DNA of 64,000 bases from contig CM018695.1 of assembly GCA_009363875.1 (NCBI GenBank), positions 15,968,755 to 16,032,754 on the forward strand. The letters run 5' to 3'. Each line of letters begins with the position of its first letter. Position 1 is the first letter of the stretch. Under the pieces are notes generated by a model, which had not been told where the DNA came from, searched no databases, and saw only the letters and a list, made by a program, of their open reading frames with translations. Positions 1-11,330 of this stretch are shown in pieces. A program made the translations under genes and the position numbers. Source of the DNA: Mikania micrantha (taxonomy: Eukaryota > Streptophyta > Magnoliopsida > Asterales > Asteraceae).

Positions 1-1640
1 AAGTGTACTATATACACTGATCAGAAGAGTCTCCAACACATTTTCGAGCAAAAGGAACAGAACATGCGACAGCGTCGCTAGCTCGAACTCCTTAACGACT
101 ATGAGTGTGCTATCAAGTATCATCCGGGGAAAGTTAACGTAGTGGCCGATGCCCTAAGCCAGAAGAATATCTCGAAACCCAAGAGGGTACGAGCTTTACA
201 ACTCACCATCCATCCCAATCTCCCTGAACAAATACGTAGTGCCAAGTTGAGGCACTGAAAGAAGAAAACCTGGTGGCCGAATTATTGAGGGGAATGGAAA
301 CAACTTGAAGTAAAATCTGATGGCTTACACTATTTCATGGAACGCGTCTGGATTCCACACCACGGAAACTTACGAGACCTTGTGATGGATGAGGCTCATA
401 AGTCCCGGTATTCCATTCATCCTGGATCAGATAAGATGTATCATGATCTGAAAGTCCTTTATTGGTGTCCAAACATGAAAGCCGACATTGCCACTTATGT
501 GAGCAAATGCTTGACTTGCGCCAAAGTCAAAGTTGAGTACCAGAAACCGTTTGGATTACTCATACAAGCAGAAATCCCCATGTGAAAGTGGGAACAAATC
601 TCCATGATTTCATTACCAAATTACCATGTATCCTAGTGGATGCGACACTATCTGGGTAATTGTGGATCGACTGACCAAGTCAGCACATTTCCTTGCGATC
701 AAGGAAAACAACAAAATGGGAAAACTAGCCAGAATCTATGTCAAGAAAGTAGTCTCGCGACATAGAATGCCAATCTCCATCATTTCTGATCGAGTCGCTA
801 GATTCACTTCGAACTTCAAGAAATCTTTACAGAAGTCGCTTGGTACGCGGTTGTATATGAGTACAGCATACCACCCACAAACTGATGGCCAGAATGAATG
901 CACGATACAAACTCTCAAATAAATGCTACGAGTGTGCGCAGTAGACTTCTACAACAGTTGGGAACTTCACCTACCATTGGTAGAGTTCTCCTATAGCAAC
1001 ATCTACCACACGAGCATTAAGGCAGCGCCTTTTGAGGCCCTCTATGGCGTGAAATGCCGATCACCCAACTATTGGGCGGAAGTGGGTGATAGTCAGCTCA
1101 CTGGCCCGGAACTTGTACATGAAACAATTGAGAAAATCGTACAAATAAGGAACAATATGGCAGCAGCTCGCGATATTCAAAAGAGCTATGCCGACAAACG
1201 CTGAAAGCCCTTGGAATTTCAGGTAGGAGACAAAGTCCTTCTAAAAGTTTCACCCTGGAAAGGCGTCATTCATTTTGGGAAACGAGGCAAACTGAACCCA
1301 AGATACATTGGACCGTTTGAGATCCTGAAGAGGATTGGTCCAGTAACATACTAACTCACCCTACCAGTTGATGGAGTACACAACGTATTTCATGTCTCGA
1401 ATATGAAGAAGTGTTTATCCGATGAGACACTTATGATTCCACTGGATGAGATCCAAGTTGATGAACAACTACGATTCGTGGAAGAACCAGTAGAGATCAT
1501 GGACCGTGAGGTCAAACAACTCAAACGAAGTCGGATTTCAATTGTTCAAGTCTGATGGAACTCGAAACGCGGACCTGAATTCACGTGGGAACGTGAATAT
1601 CAGATGATACGCAAATAACTCACATGTTCAAACAAACAAC
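1..1640 (+). pseudogene. Ty3/gypsy chromovirus pol remnant (RNase H to chromodomain)
   Basis: This is the 3' part of a decayed chromovirus polyprotein entering from the left edge. In order I see the end of RNase H (the YHPGK..VVADALS motif near 118-160), the integrase zinc finger (HPG near 418-425, CLTCAK near 510-520), the integrase core (a TIWVIVDRLTKSAHF-like stretch near 648-690 and an AYHPQTDGQ-like stretch near 869-895), the GPF region near 1311-1325, and a chromodomain-like end (GPEFTWERE near 1572-1600). The frame is broken by a stop at the expected RNase H tryptophan near 79-81, a frameshift near 250-310, a stop after 582, a stop replacing a codon after LK near 919, a stop at 1201-1203 and others near 1351 and 1554. 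It is a dead fossil, more diverged than the copies at 25-30 kb and 36-40.6 kb. Confidence 0.9.
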
Positions 1641-1687
1641 GTTAAACGCTGCCAACAATGAATAAATTTCATGACAAAATTTCCTTA

Positions 1688-2230
1688 CAACAAGAGGATG
1701 ATGTGACAACTAGAAAAGTTTCATTCTCAGACACTACTGACAACAATTAAATTTTGGGACGGAATTTTTTTCAACAAGGGGATGATGTGACACCCGGCAA
1801 TTTCAGGTAAATTTCAACCCTTACAATTCTGTATTTCGCATTCATACTTGTTGCATTTCATTTAATTAGGTTTAATTAAATGAGTTACACACAAACAACT
1901 GCGAAACGATAGTTCGAGGAACTATCTAATCGTACATTGCATGTTGGTTTTAAAAACGAAGTGTGGCAAATACAAACGCAAAACAATAATTCGGGGAATT
2001 ATTGGATTGTGCATTTGGTCCTTTAGCCATCCACATAACCCAGAGATCAGGTCTCCTTCAATCCTTGCTATCTTCACTTTTTGCTACCGTCCATCCTTGC
2101 TCAAGACTAGCCATCCTTGCCCATTACAATTTCGTCACCTTCAATCCTTGCCCACAACAAGCTAATTACTTCCAATCCTTGCCCATTACAATTTCGTCAC
2201 CAATATGGATTTATGTAAAACCAATGTAGT
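1688..2230 (+). mobile_element. Polypurine tract and start of a decayed gypsy 3' LTR
   Basis: Downstream of the pol remnant there are two successive polypurine-tract-like stretches (CAACAAGAGGATGATG near 1688-1702 and CAACAAGGGGATGATG near 1773-1787), each followed by TGTGACA, the expected start of a Tekay-type LTR. They lie about 84 bp apart, which suggests a short local duplication at the LTR boundary. Further in, the word CCTTGC is repeated five times in different contexts between 2060 and 2185. This resembles the repeated-word islands in the other LTRs of this window. The right end of the LTR is not recognisable. Confidence 0.6.
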
Positions 2231-3590
2231 TTCAATATTAGCATAGTAAATAAATTGACTCAAGATCACTCAATTCAAACTAAAATTTAGTGAGTTATAG
2301 CATTGCAAAGTTGCCTATCATTTTTCATTGCACACACAAATTAGAGTTAACAACTTGAGACGACCATTTGGATGACCAAATTTTGTCAAAAAAAATTCTT
2401 GCTCACTTAGATTGAAAACTAGACTCTCTAAAATTAGTTTTTGACTAATAGTCGCTTAATTTGGTGTAGTTATGACCAATTTATAGTCATTCAAAGTTAA
2501 TCAAAATATTTTTGTCAGTTTTACTGAACGAATTCTCTGGTTGCAAGTTTTAATGTTTTGTTATGTAACCTTCTGTTTTTGTATAAGACTAATTTTTTTA
2601 ATGATTTCATATATATTATTATTTTATTTCTTATAACAAGAACAATAGTGTTTATTTGATTAAGTCATAGATCATGATTTTACAAGATTAGAACATCAAA
2701 AAGAAGGTTTTCACCTATTTTCATGATTTGCACATAAGATATAATAAATCTTACATGGAATCATAGTTAATGATTATGAACACAAACATATGATTACATG
2801 GAACGTTATATGAGTTCATGAGTCTTGAACATGGTTTCAAGATGAAAAGAACAGTACTAAATATGAAAATCACAACAAAAGCATACCGGCCAAACTTTGC
2901 AAGGATGATCTAAGCTTATAGTTCTTGACTTCCTTCTTTTTTTTTTTGTTAATTCGTGAAAATGGAGATGAGAGAGAGTTTAATTTGGCCAGATCTAGAG
3001 AAAAAGTATTGTGTGTAAAAGAAAAAGAATAAATGAAATGAAAGATTGTAATAATTAAAGGTGTAATGAATTTGATTGAAAAGTTAATCACTTGAGTGTA
3101 GTGTGAAGAGTTGGCCACATTCTAGGCCTCTAGAAAGAGGTTTTATTTTTTTTTACACACTTTATAAAATATTACACATATTGCAATCATGTGTCACATG
3201 TCACATATCTAGCTTAGTGTAAAAATTGTTATTTTATATTTTTTTGTGTGTAATTCTTCTTAGGTATACATTAATGAACATTATCAGTAACATGTTATTA
3301 GTTATATTTAGTATCTATGAATATTATTTTATTTGTGTATCATCAATGTGTGGCGGCTAAGCCGAGACGTATAACTACCATTGCAAATCCTTGATTTCAA
3401 CGACGTTCTTCGCCTATTGACTAAACATTATCAAATGTTGATTTTAACAACTATAATACATGTTTATAATATTTAATCAAATTTGAAGTCAATTTGACAT
3501 GTTTCGGTTATGAGTCCAAGTCAATGGTTAAAGTTAAAAGCCCAACCCTAAAATCACGACAAAAGTCAGAATCTCACCCTGAGGTGCACT
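2231..3590. other. AT-rich sequence, no supported gene
   Basis: This is AT-rich DNA between two retroelement fragments. A minus-strand open frame of 82 codons at 2870-3118 has low-complexity composition (a lysine run and serine/phenylalanine-rich parts) and looks more like transposon leader sequence than a protein. A conserved-looking GGCCGG context near 2885 and CT-rich DNA on the minus strand hint at an LTR or leader fragment, but I cannot assign it. Confidence 0.4.
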
Positions 3591-3591
3591 A

Positions 3592-4010
3592 GTGTTGTTC
3601 GTAAAAAAGAAACACGAAATCATGAGAATGTGTATTGATTACAAAGACCAAAATAAACTTACAGTAAAAAATCCATATCCTTTTCCAAGGATTGATGACT
3701 TGTATGATCAACACCAAGGAGCAAACTTGTTCGTTTGGATTGATCTCATGTCATGCTATCATCAGCAAAAGGTAAAGGAATAGGATATTCCAAAGACGGC
3801 GTTTCAAATGCACTATGGACATTAAGAATTCCTAGTGATGCCTTTTGGATTGATAAATGATCCAGCGAAGTTTATGGTCTTGATGAAAGAGTATGTTTGT
3901 TGATGTTGGACCAATTGGTGATCCCGTTTATTGAGGATATACTAATTTACGCAAAGAATGAAGGTGACCACACGCGTCACATACTAGTATTGGAAAGACT
4001 GAGACATTTT
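3592..4010 (+). pseudogene. Ty3/gypsy reverse transcriptase fragment
   Basis: A short piece of reverse transcriptase begins with LFVKKK and then MCIDYKDQNKLTVKNPYPFPRIDD, the finger and palm segment of chromovirus RT. It continues with IDL..CYHQ and MPFGLI after a stop at 3781-3783. The catalytic FIDD block is decayed (near 3925-3950 it reads through stops). Nothing of gag, protease, RNase H or integrase adjoins it, so this is an isolated fragment of about 400 bp and not part of an intact element. Confidence 0.85.
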
Positions 4011-4241
4011 ACTATTATTTCCATAATCACGACTCTACGAATTTCCGTCTTAGCAAAGTTGTGACAGTTTACTATTATTTTCACACAATAGAATGTCAAA
4101 CAGATGTGTGTTTTGAATATAAGAAGCAAAAAATCAAACTATAATCAAAAACCAAAACATGACCGAGAAAAGATAGCACAACTATTGTTAAATACATCTT
4201 TATAACCAACCAATCAGGTATGATTATAGTTAAGTACACAC

Positions 4242-4670
4242 TATGACACTATACCCGGCAAAATGGACTAGGCGGGTTGGGTTGGGTTGGTTAACGGGTT
4301 ATAACAGGTTCGGGTCAGGATGAGTACGGGTCAAAACGGGTTTTAAGCAAAATCAGTTCGGGTCTAAATGAATTGCTCTTAAAAAACATCAATTTAGTTT
4401 AACTTAAGATGTGTCACAAGTAAACAAATAGTCCATTTGGATAATTTTTAGTGATTTTCTCATCAATTATGTTATTAATCATTCTTAAATATTTGAATCC
4501 ATTGCATTTACATACTTTTTAGCTACCCGTCTTGACCCGTATTGTATTTAAGTGTGCTACCCATCTTAACTTATTCAATATTATAATGTTACACATTTCA
4601 ACCCATTATACTATAATTGTTTACCAAACCAACCCATTTTCTTTGATATGGATAAAAATTGCCACCTTTA
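4242..4670. mobile_element. hAT-like MITE
   Basis: This 429-bp non-coding element is bounded by a perfect 8-bp direct repeat GTACACAC at 4234-4241 and 4671-4678, the target duplication length typical of hAT transposons. Its left part carries GGCAAAATGGACTAGGCGGG and GGGTTGGGTTGG. Its right end carries the inverse signal (AACCAACCCATTTT then TTGCCACCTTTA), the usual terminal signature of plant hAT-type MITEs. The first 15 bases on the left do not match the right terminus well, so the left inverted repeat may be altered. It has no coding capacity. Confidence 0.6.
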
Positions 4671-4678
4671 GTACACAC

Positions 4679-5705
4679 CAATAACTAAATACATAACTGA
4701 TCCAAACACATATTCCATGTATTTCTATTTTTCCATATATTTCTATGAATTTTTTTAGCATTTCCCAACATAACCAAGCTAATTAAGCTTAAAAACTGCA
4801 TTAATGCAACCAAACCATTTTCGCTACATATTTTATCTCACAACAATTAACCAATTAATCAAACCGATCCATAAATTGGCAATCAACCAATTATATCATA
4901 ACTGACGAATTGGTTTTGGTTATGGCAAAGTTATGTAAGCATAAAAGACCGAGCTAAATTACACACCTTTGAAAATGATCTAATTTAATAAACAAGTTTT
5001 TATATCGGAAAAAAGGCTTCTGCTTTATTTATAAAACCTTCACTTTTAAAATGATTAGAAACAAAATTAGTAAATCCAAGCATAAAAAACTAATGGAGTC
5101 AAAAGAACATACTTCAATGCTTGATGTAGCTCCCACTTTATCATGGTACGAAGATGCGATCGGATGTATGGCGTCTTACTTTATGTATGTGTAAAAAGTT
5201 GTTTTCCACAGCTTAAACCATGATATCAAGATCACAAAGTTACAACCTTACCAACTGCTTTAAGACCCGCAATCGAACTGATGGAGTCGATTATGATCAA
5301 ATAATGAGATATAAACACATATCCAAACACTTCCAAAAATCATATGTAATCTGAACTACCAAAAAAAAAGGTCAAACACAAAGGTCTAAGATGAATACTA
5401 AAAGAGTAACTAACAATGCCAATTACAATAATCTATTAAAAAATGACGATGGAACCATATGTTCATAACATACTTTTACAATTATAGTACGTGATAAATG
5501 AATAATATTAAATACAACTGTTATACCATAAATCGACGGGTTATATCATCGTTACCACGCCATTATTGATGACATGGTACAACTGTTGTGTTTAGGATAC
5601 GCTCCTAACTCCTAAGACGTGCATTATAACCTAAAACTTGCTAAAAACTGGGTAAAGATTATAATGGTTTGATTAAAGAAATGGTAATATAAAATTTTGT
5701 AATAA
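4679..5705. other. Intergenic AT-rich DNA downstream of SOLOIST
   Basis: No gene, RNA or repeat is supported here. The stretch lies between a MITE and the 3' end of the minus-strand SOLOIST gene, so its right part should hold that gene's 3' untranslated region and polyadenylation signals. I cannot choose a specific poly(A) signal among many AATAAA-like strings. Confidence 0.4.
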
Positions 5706-8700
5706 TCATGAGCCGGATGTCTCAGATCCTGATAAGCTATTTCCTCCATCATCAGCTTCCGCTTTAGAGACATTTTTTTCCTGTGACGGATGCTCAAACT
5801 TCATCCGGGAACTAACCCTTCTTTGATGCTCTGACAATAACATTTTCGTTTTAAAAAGTACTTGTTAGGTAAAGAGATGATTGCACATATGGTTCTTGTG
5901 GTTTGCGAAAAATAACAGGTCTGGATTAAGGTTGCGAAAAATAACAAGCCTGCGTTAAGGATTTAAAGTAACAGGTTTGGGTTTTCTGTTTTCAATTTTG
6001 TAACAAGTTTGGATATTAAGGCGTTGAATGATAGAAAATGACCAAAATACCCTTTAACTTTGATTGTACAAAAAGTCAAAGGGTATTTTGGTCATTTCAA
6101 ACCTAATTTAATAGAAAAGTCGATAAAAGGTTGCCATAATACCTAAACTTGTTGCAAAAATAAAAGCATTAAACCCAAACCTGATACTTAAAATCCTTTT
6201 TGCAAATTACATGGACCATTTGTATGATTAATTCTTAGCTAAATAGAAAAGTAGTTGACTTTATGAGTCCTAGTGTTTGACTCTTGATTGCAAACTAACC
6301 ATCGTAATTGTAAAACAGCCAAATAAGCTTGGCCTATTTGTTAAAAATCGTCGAATTTAGAAACCTTTAACGTTTTTTTAAATTTATAAAAAATAATAAT
6401 CCTTTTCAAGAAAGAGGGTTGCTCAAAATGGAAGAGGTTTTGAAAAGTCAAACACAGAAAAAAGATAAAAACTGAGAATGAGAATGCCTACTTTTGCTGT
6501 TGATTGCTGATCGAGTCATGATTAGGAAGTCATCCCAACTCAGTTTACTGAGTGCATCCTTCTCCTCCATTGTAAGCTCAAAGTTGGGTTCTCTACCACA
6601 CATGAAAGCAGCCCTATACAAACATGTAAACAAAATGAGCGGGTCAGACGATTAGGATACGGGTTAAAATGACAAAACAAGTGAGTTAGAATTGGAGGAT
6701 TGAAACAGGTGTGTTGGGCCAGTGACCAAACACATTTTTATCCACTCCTTAATATAATAAATAAAGAGTTAATCTTGGACGCAAATATCGCTAGGCGCTG
6801 GTCAGGTGGTCAGAAAGGGACTAGGGATTGATCATGATTAATCAGATTAGAATTTTATATGTAATTTTTCAAAATTATATACATATATACAAAATTTTAT
6901 ACATTATTCTTCAAACTAAGAATTTTCAAATAAGTTAAAGATTTTATCTAACTAATTCATGACTTTTACCGTCATTGCCTGCCTAGCGATTAATTGACAG
7001 ATTCAATGAAAATTACTCGGTAGACCTCCGATTTGCGATTGCTTGCTGATTAGTCAGCCGATTTTTACAACACTGGAGTTAATTACATACATGGTTTGGG
7101 TACTAAACACAAAATAATAAGTTTATGATTTGTGCTTTCAATTTTATATCGAGTTTGCTTACCAAGGCTAACTTCCACAAAATTCTCCGATAATTTAGGG
7201 TGAAATGACCAAAATAGCTTTATCTTTGAATAGTCAAAGCCAAAACATTGAAAGATCAAAAGGTATTTTGGTCATTTTACTCTGATATAACACAAAAGTT
7301 GCCCTTAATACTCAATATCATTATAAGATTGAAATCACACACCCCAGCCTTGTCACTTTTAAACCTTAGTACTCAAACATATTACTTTGTCCGAACTCCG
7401 AACCACAAAACAATTTGAATAATTAACTCATAAATAAATAATGTGTTAAATATTATAATTAAAAGATTGTATCATTCAACTCTAACTCGTCTGACTCATC
7501 AATGATTAAAAAAATATAAAGTATCATGGATTGACCTGTTTATAAGTAAACGACGAAATGGTTTAAGGCTTAGTATTGCCACATCTATAACAAAGGCTGT
7601 ATTAAATTATTTAATTGTAATTAAATTACCTGTCATACAAACGAGCAGCTTCTTCTTGAGAGCCAACAGTACCTAAATGGATCTGTTTTTTGTCCACTTT
7701 AATGGCAGCTTGCCATTTCATGTTTTTGTAGTATACACCCCTCATTATGCAAGGTTCTTGATTCTCAAAATGTTTTCTTCTGTGTCGTTTTCGTCTTTTG
7801 AACACTAAATCAAGGATAAATTCAAATGGTTAAAACATTAAAAATGCCAATCATGTAACACTAAAAAGACACATATATTAAGATGATCAAAATATGTCTT
7901 AAGGGGTATTTTATTTCATTATTTGGAATCTCAACTCACATAGTCAATTCAAGGTGTGTAATGATTTATTATTTTAGAAAAGAGTAATTTACACAAATGG
8001 TCCCCGAGGTATGTCAATATTGAACCAATAGTTCTTAACTTTGAGAAATTACGGGGTGATCCAAGCTATCTCAGAAAATGAAACATTGGTGGTCCTTGGA
8101 GTTGATAGCTGTTAATTTATTATATTAAGTGTGCGAAAAATGTTTGTTTCACCCCGTTATCAACAAAATAATCTTTCCTTCCTTTCTACAAACCAGTACA
8201 CCATCTCTATCATTTCTACGGTTTTCATCGTCTTAGAAAGTGGACCTTCTTTTCTGTTCACCACCAGTCCGCCACCGACCATAGCCAGTAACTATCACCA
8301 ACGGTTGTATTCTACGGCCTGTCTTTCCTGTCTCGGTTTAACCAAAAAAGAAGATCACTGAGATATGTGTTTTTCTGATTTCACATCAATGAGCCGATGT
8401 CCGGATGTCCCTGCACCTTCTCTGGATCATCTACTTTGCAGGGCTGTGAGGCATTAAGGGTTCTACACTTCTACCACAGTCCAACTGTTTTCCGACAAAG
8501 ATGAGACATTTTTGTTCTGCAGGGATGCCTTATTTTCTTTTCGTTGATTTATTAGATTAAAAGGTGGGGAGCAAAGGGTCTAAAAGGTTAATTCGAACAG
8601 AGGGTGTAAACAGTGTGCACCAAACTGGTTGTGGTCGTTGGAGAGGGCGGCAAGGGTGGAAGAAAAGAGGAGCGGGTGGGGTGTGTCAGGAAGAAGACAA

Positions 8701-10101
8701 TGGTGGTGATGATTGTGATGGCTATGGTGGTTGGTGGTAGCCTTTGGGGTTTTCTAGTTGGTGGGAGGAATCAGCAATGAGGGAGTAGCCATTTGGATGA
8801 TGTATTGCCAACAATGTTAGAGATAGATTCAGATTCTTTGGGTTTTATTTAAATTGTTTTATAAATATAAGTATAATGAGTATTTTGGAAAAAATATAAC
8901 TCCAAAAACTAAGAGCTATCCATTCCAAGGACTACGGATGTCACATTTTTTAAAACAATTTGGACCATCCTTGTAATTTCTTGAAGTTTCGGACCAACAA
9001 TGCAAATATCAACACAACACATGGACCGTCTGTGTAATTAACTCGTTAGAAAATAAGCACGTTTAAGCATTAAAGGTCACTACCTTTTTACAGTTATCGG
9101 TTACTGAACACCTTTTATAATATTATGCTAATTTCAGCTATCACTAGCTAAAATCATTAAATTAAAAACTAAGAGGGAGACCTGGATGCTGAATGGGCTG
9201 CTTATTAGATGTGCTCGATTCATTAACATTTGAAGATTCGGGTTCTTCGGATTTTATTTTCTCCTGCTAGAAACAAGAATCCGGTATGGAAAATGTTAAG
9301 GAAAATATAAAAACACTAATAAATTCATGGAAATTTTGTCCTCCATATATTGTTTTCTAGATATGTTTTAAGATATATAATAAAAACATAAATTAAAAAG
9401 CACTTGTCCCAAACCTAGAAATAGCTCATATTTTTAAACAGGATGCTATGGATCTGAGATTCAAAATACACAAAGTAGAATAAAGCAAATTTTGTTACAT
9501 ATATGCTATCTTTCAACTTGGACTGCATATTTAAATTTGATATAAAAAACCAATTTCACAAAGCAAACTGTTACAAATAATATTAATAGGCTCAAAATGT
9601 TCACAAAGAATACTTAATGAGACCTGTTGGGACTTCGGGTACTTAGTACATGGAAATTGTTCAGAACTCGCTTCAGTTTTTCTTTCTTTGTCATCACAAT
9701 TTTATAAATTTTGAACATAAAGAAACAAAATATGTGTTACCTGATCACATAGACCTAAATGTAATATGAATATAAAACTTATTATTACCTCTCCAGACCG
9801 GTCAACGTTAACAGAAGGTGTTGGAAGCACGCTGACATGTTGGGTGTTATGGATCCAACTTGGAGATTGCCCATTTTCAAATGATGATACAAAGTCTGGA
9901 GAAGGACTTTGCCCTAATATGTACCATAGTACAAAATCAGGCATCAAGATTCAAGACGATGATAGATAAAAAAAAATAACAAAAAGTATGTCCATAAACA
10001 AGATTCACAAGAGAATCAATGTATCTATATCATAACAGGCAACATGATTTTGAAAATATACCATAAAGCTTGATCAATCTTCGTCTACGAATGCTCACCA
10101 T
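5706..10101 (-). CDS. SOLOIST: SOLOIST-type AP2/ERF transcription factor, eight coding exons
   Basis: The exons can be joined into a frame of about 246 codons. On the minus strand the coding exons are 10062-10101, 9789-9913, a 14-nt microexon at 9741-9754, 9624-9681, 9182-9263, 7630-7804, 6492-6613 and 5706-5830. All have GT donors and AG acceptors, and the phases agree. The protein starts MVSIRRRRLIKLYG, like the Arabidopsis SOLOIST N-terminus. It then has a Ser/Pro-rich segment, a basic KRRKRHRRK stretch (about residues 109-117), and a divergent AP2 domain from about 127 containing MRGVYYKNMKWQAAIKV, IHLGT and EEAARLYDR, followed by AAFMCGREPNFEL and SWDDFL. The last exon adds about 41 polar residues. 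Arabidopsis SOLOIST (At4g13040, about 226 residues) is a single-copy AP2/ERF-superfamily member linked to salicylic acid accumulation and defence. The protein should be nuclear and DNA-binding. Least certain are the microexon and the weak acceptor before 9681. No stop or frameshift is seen, so the gene looks functional. Confidence 0.85.
5876..6234. mobile_element. MITE in a SOLOIST intron, with central hairpin
   Basis: This element of about 360 bp lies in the last SOLOIST intron. Its left end (ACATATGGTTCTTGTGGTTTG) and the reverse complement of its right end (ACAAATGGTCCATGTAATTTG) are imperfect inverted copies. In its middle, arms of about 21 nt at 6034-6055 and 6078-6098 form a near-perfect hairpin around GACCAAAATACCCTTT. 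It has no open frame of note. Confidence 0.6.
7076..7429. mobile_element. MITE in a SOLOIST intron, related to the one at 5876
   Basis: Both ends carry GAGTTAATTA in inverted orientation (7076-7085 and 7420-7429), followed by diverged inverted arms (ACATGGTTTGGG on the left and the inverse of CCGAACCACAAAAC on the right). A central pair, ATGACCAAAATA and TATTTTGGTCAT at 7203-7277, is the same internal hairpin as in the element at 5876-6234, so the two belong to one family. Confidence 0.55.
7982..9044. mobile_element. Inverted-repeat element of about 1.06 kb in a SOLOIST intron
   Basis: The first about 85 bases (from GAGTAATTTACACAAATGGT) and the reverse complement of the last about 85 (GAGTTAATTACACAGACGGT) match imperfectly through a shared GAAATTAC block, giving long terminal inverted repeats. 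The inside is GC-richer, with GGTGGT/CCACC-rich stretches near 8255-8295 and 8695-8760 that are partly inverse to each other. A 76-codon open frame at 8131-8361 has no recognisable motif. It is likely a non-autonomous DNA transposon, larger than the two neighbouring MITEs but with similar ends. Confidence 0.55.
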
Positions 10102-11096
10102 TGCTTCCAATCGCAAACCTACGCAATCTAGCGAAAAGATTTGCATGTTATATGAACACATTCGGAAATAGCATAAATGTAATGGATTTTATAAACACAT
10201 TTCAGATTACAACAAGAAGATTTGGTGAATTGTTGGTCATTACACAATAAGTTTTTAATATGTATCAAATTAGTACCCTTTTTGCACACTTTATTATCCA
10301 CCCTGCATTATACCTTTAAACCTCACACAGACACACATTAACAATTACATATGTTTGCTTATATGGTATGATCTTTGCCAGATAGTGTGCTGAGTGCTGA
10401 TGCAGGGCCAAAAAAGGGCTTGAAATCTTAGTTAAAGCCCAGTCAGGCAATTGATCAAACACCTAGAGGTCAAATTCAGACATACTTAATATAATATAAG
10501 TATATATATGTATATATATATTTAAAAAAAAAGACTCACAGAAGACGAAAATTCAATTTTAATGTGAACACCACTTCATTGAAGCTTTAGAATCACCAAA
10601 AAAATAAGAAAAAAATAGAACAAAAAGTGACAAAATCGTGTAATTATGTTGATAAATTGAAGACCCAAATGGGGAAAAACCTTCAATTTCTGAACTTGCA
10701 CAGAAACAAGCTAAATCAAGACCAAAAACAATTAACCCAACAAAAGATTATAACCTAAATTGAACAAACACCTTACCAAAAAGAAGCCATCACAATCAAA
10801 CGGAAAAATTAGGAAAAAAATCCCCATTTCTGTTCAAAAAATTTAAGTCAACCCACCAACCTACCACCTTTTATAAACCAAAGGGGGCCAACAAAAACGA
10901 AGTCTTAACCCCTACATACCAATCAATCAACAAAAACCCTACAAAGATAATCAGATTCATTACGCACGATCACATCATATCAACATAAATTTGATGTTTA
11001 AGAAGAATTTTGAAAAACCCCCCTTTTGATAGATCGGTGGGTGGCAACGAAAACAAGCATTGTAGACGAGAGTCTGAGTATTTATGGTGTGAATAC

Positions 11097-11300
11097 CTGA
11101 GAAGGTGATGAAAACAGCCCAAAAGCGAAGAGAGGTTGTAATTTGAACTGGGGTTTTTGATCTGGATGGTAGCGAATAGGATTACAAAGGCAAGGTGGTG
11201 AGGTTGGAGAGAGAAAGATGAGATATAGATGTATATCTATATATGTTAATTGTAGAGAGAGAAAGAGTTTAGAGAGAGAGTAACTCATGCATCTACCACC
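11097..11300 (-). promoter_or_regulatory. SOLOIST: Probable 5' UTR exon and core promoter of SOLOIST
   Basis: On the minus strand, CT-rich leader-like sequence (11200-11285) runs to a strong donor, TTCTCAG followed by GTATTC, at 11097/11096. An acceptor (GCGTAG) precedes 10118, 17 bases before the start codon, giving a 5' UTR intron of about 980 bp (10119-11096). A TATA-like ACATATATAGATAT lies near 11229-11250, inside the CT-rich tract. The transcription start cannot be fixed from sequence alone, and the right boundary given is approximate. Confidence 0.5.
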
Positions 11301-11330
11301 TTTTGTTTTTATTTCCTTCATATTATGTTT

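Noticed and set aside
2870..3118. Minus-strand open frame of 82 codons as a gene
   Set aside because: Low-complexity composition with a long lysine run, no motif, and AT-rich transposon surroundings.
4261..4330. Telomere-like GGGTTGG repeats
   Set aside because: They do not match the plant telomere heptamer TTTAGGG in tandem and fit the terminal region of a hAT MITE with an 8-bp target duplication.
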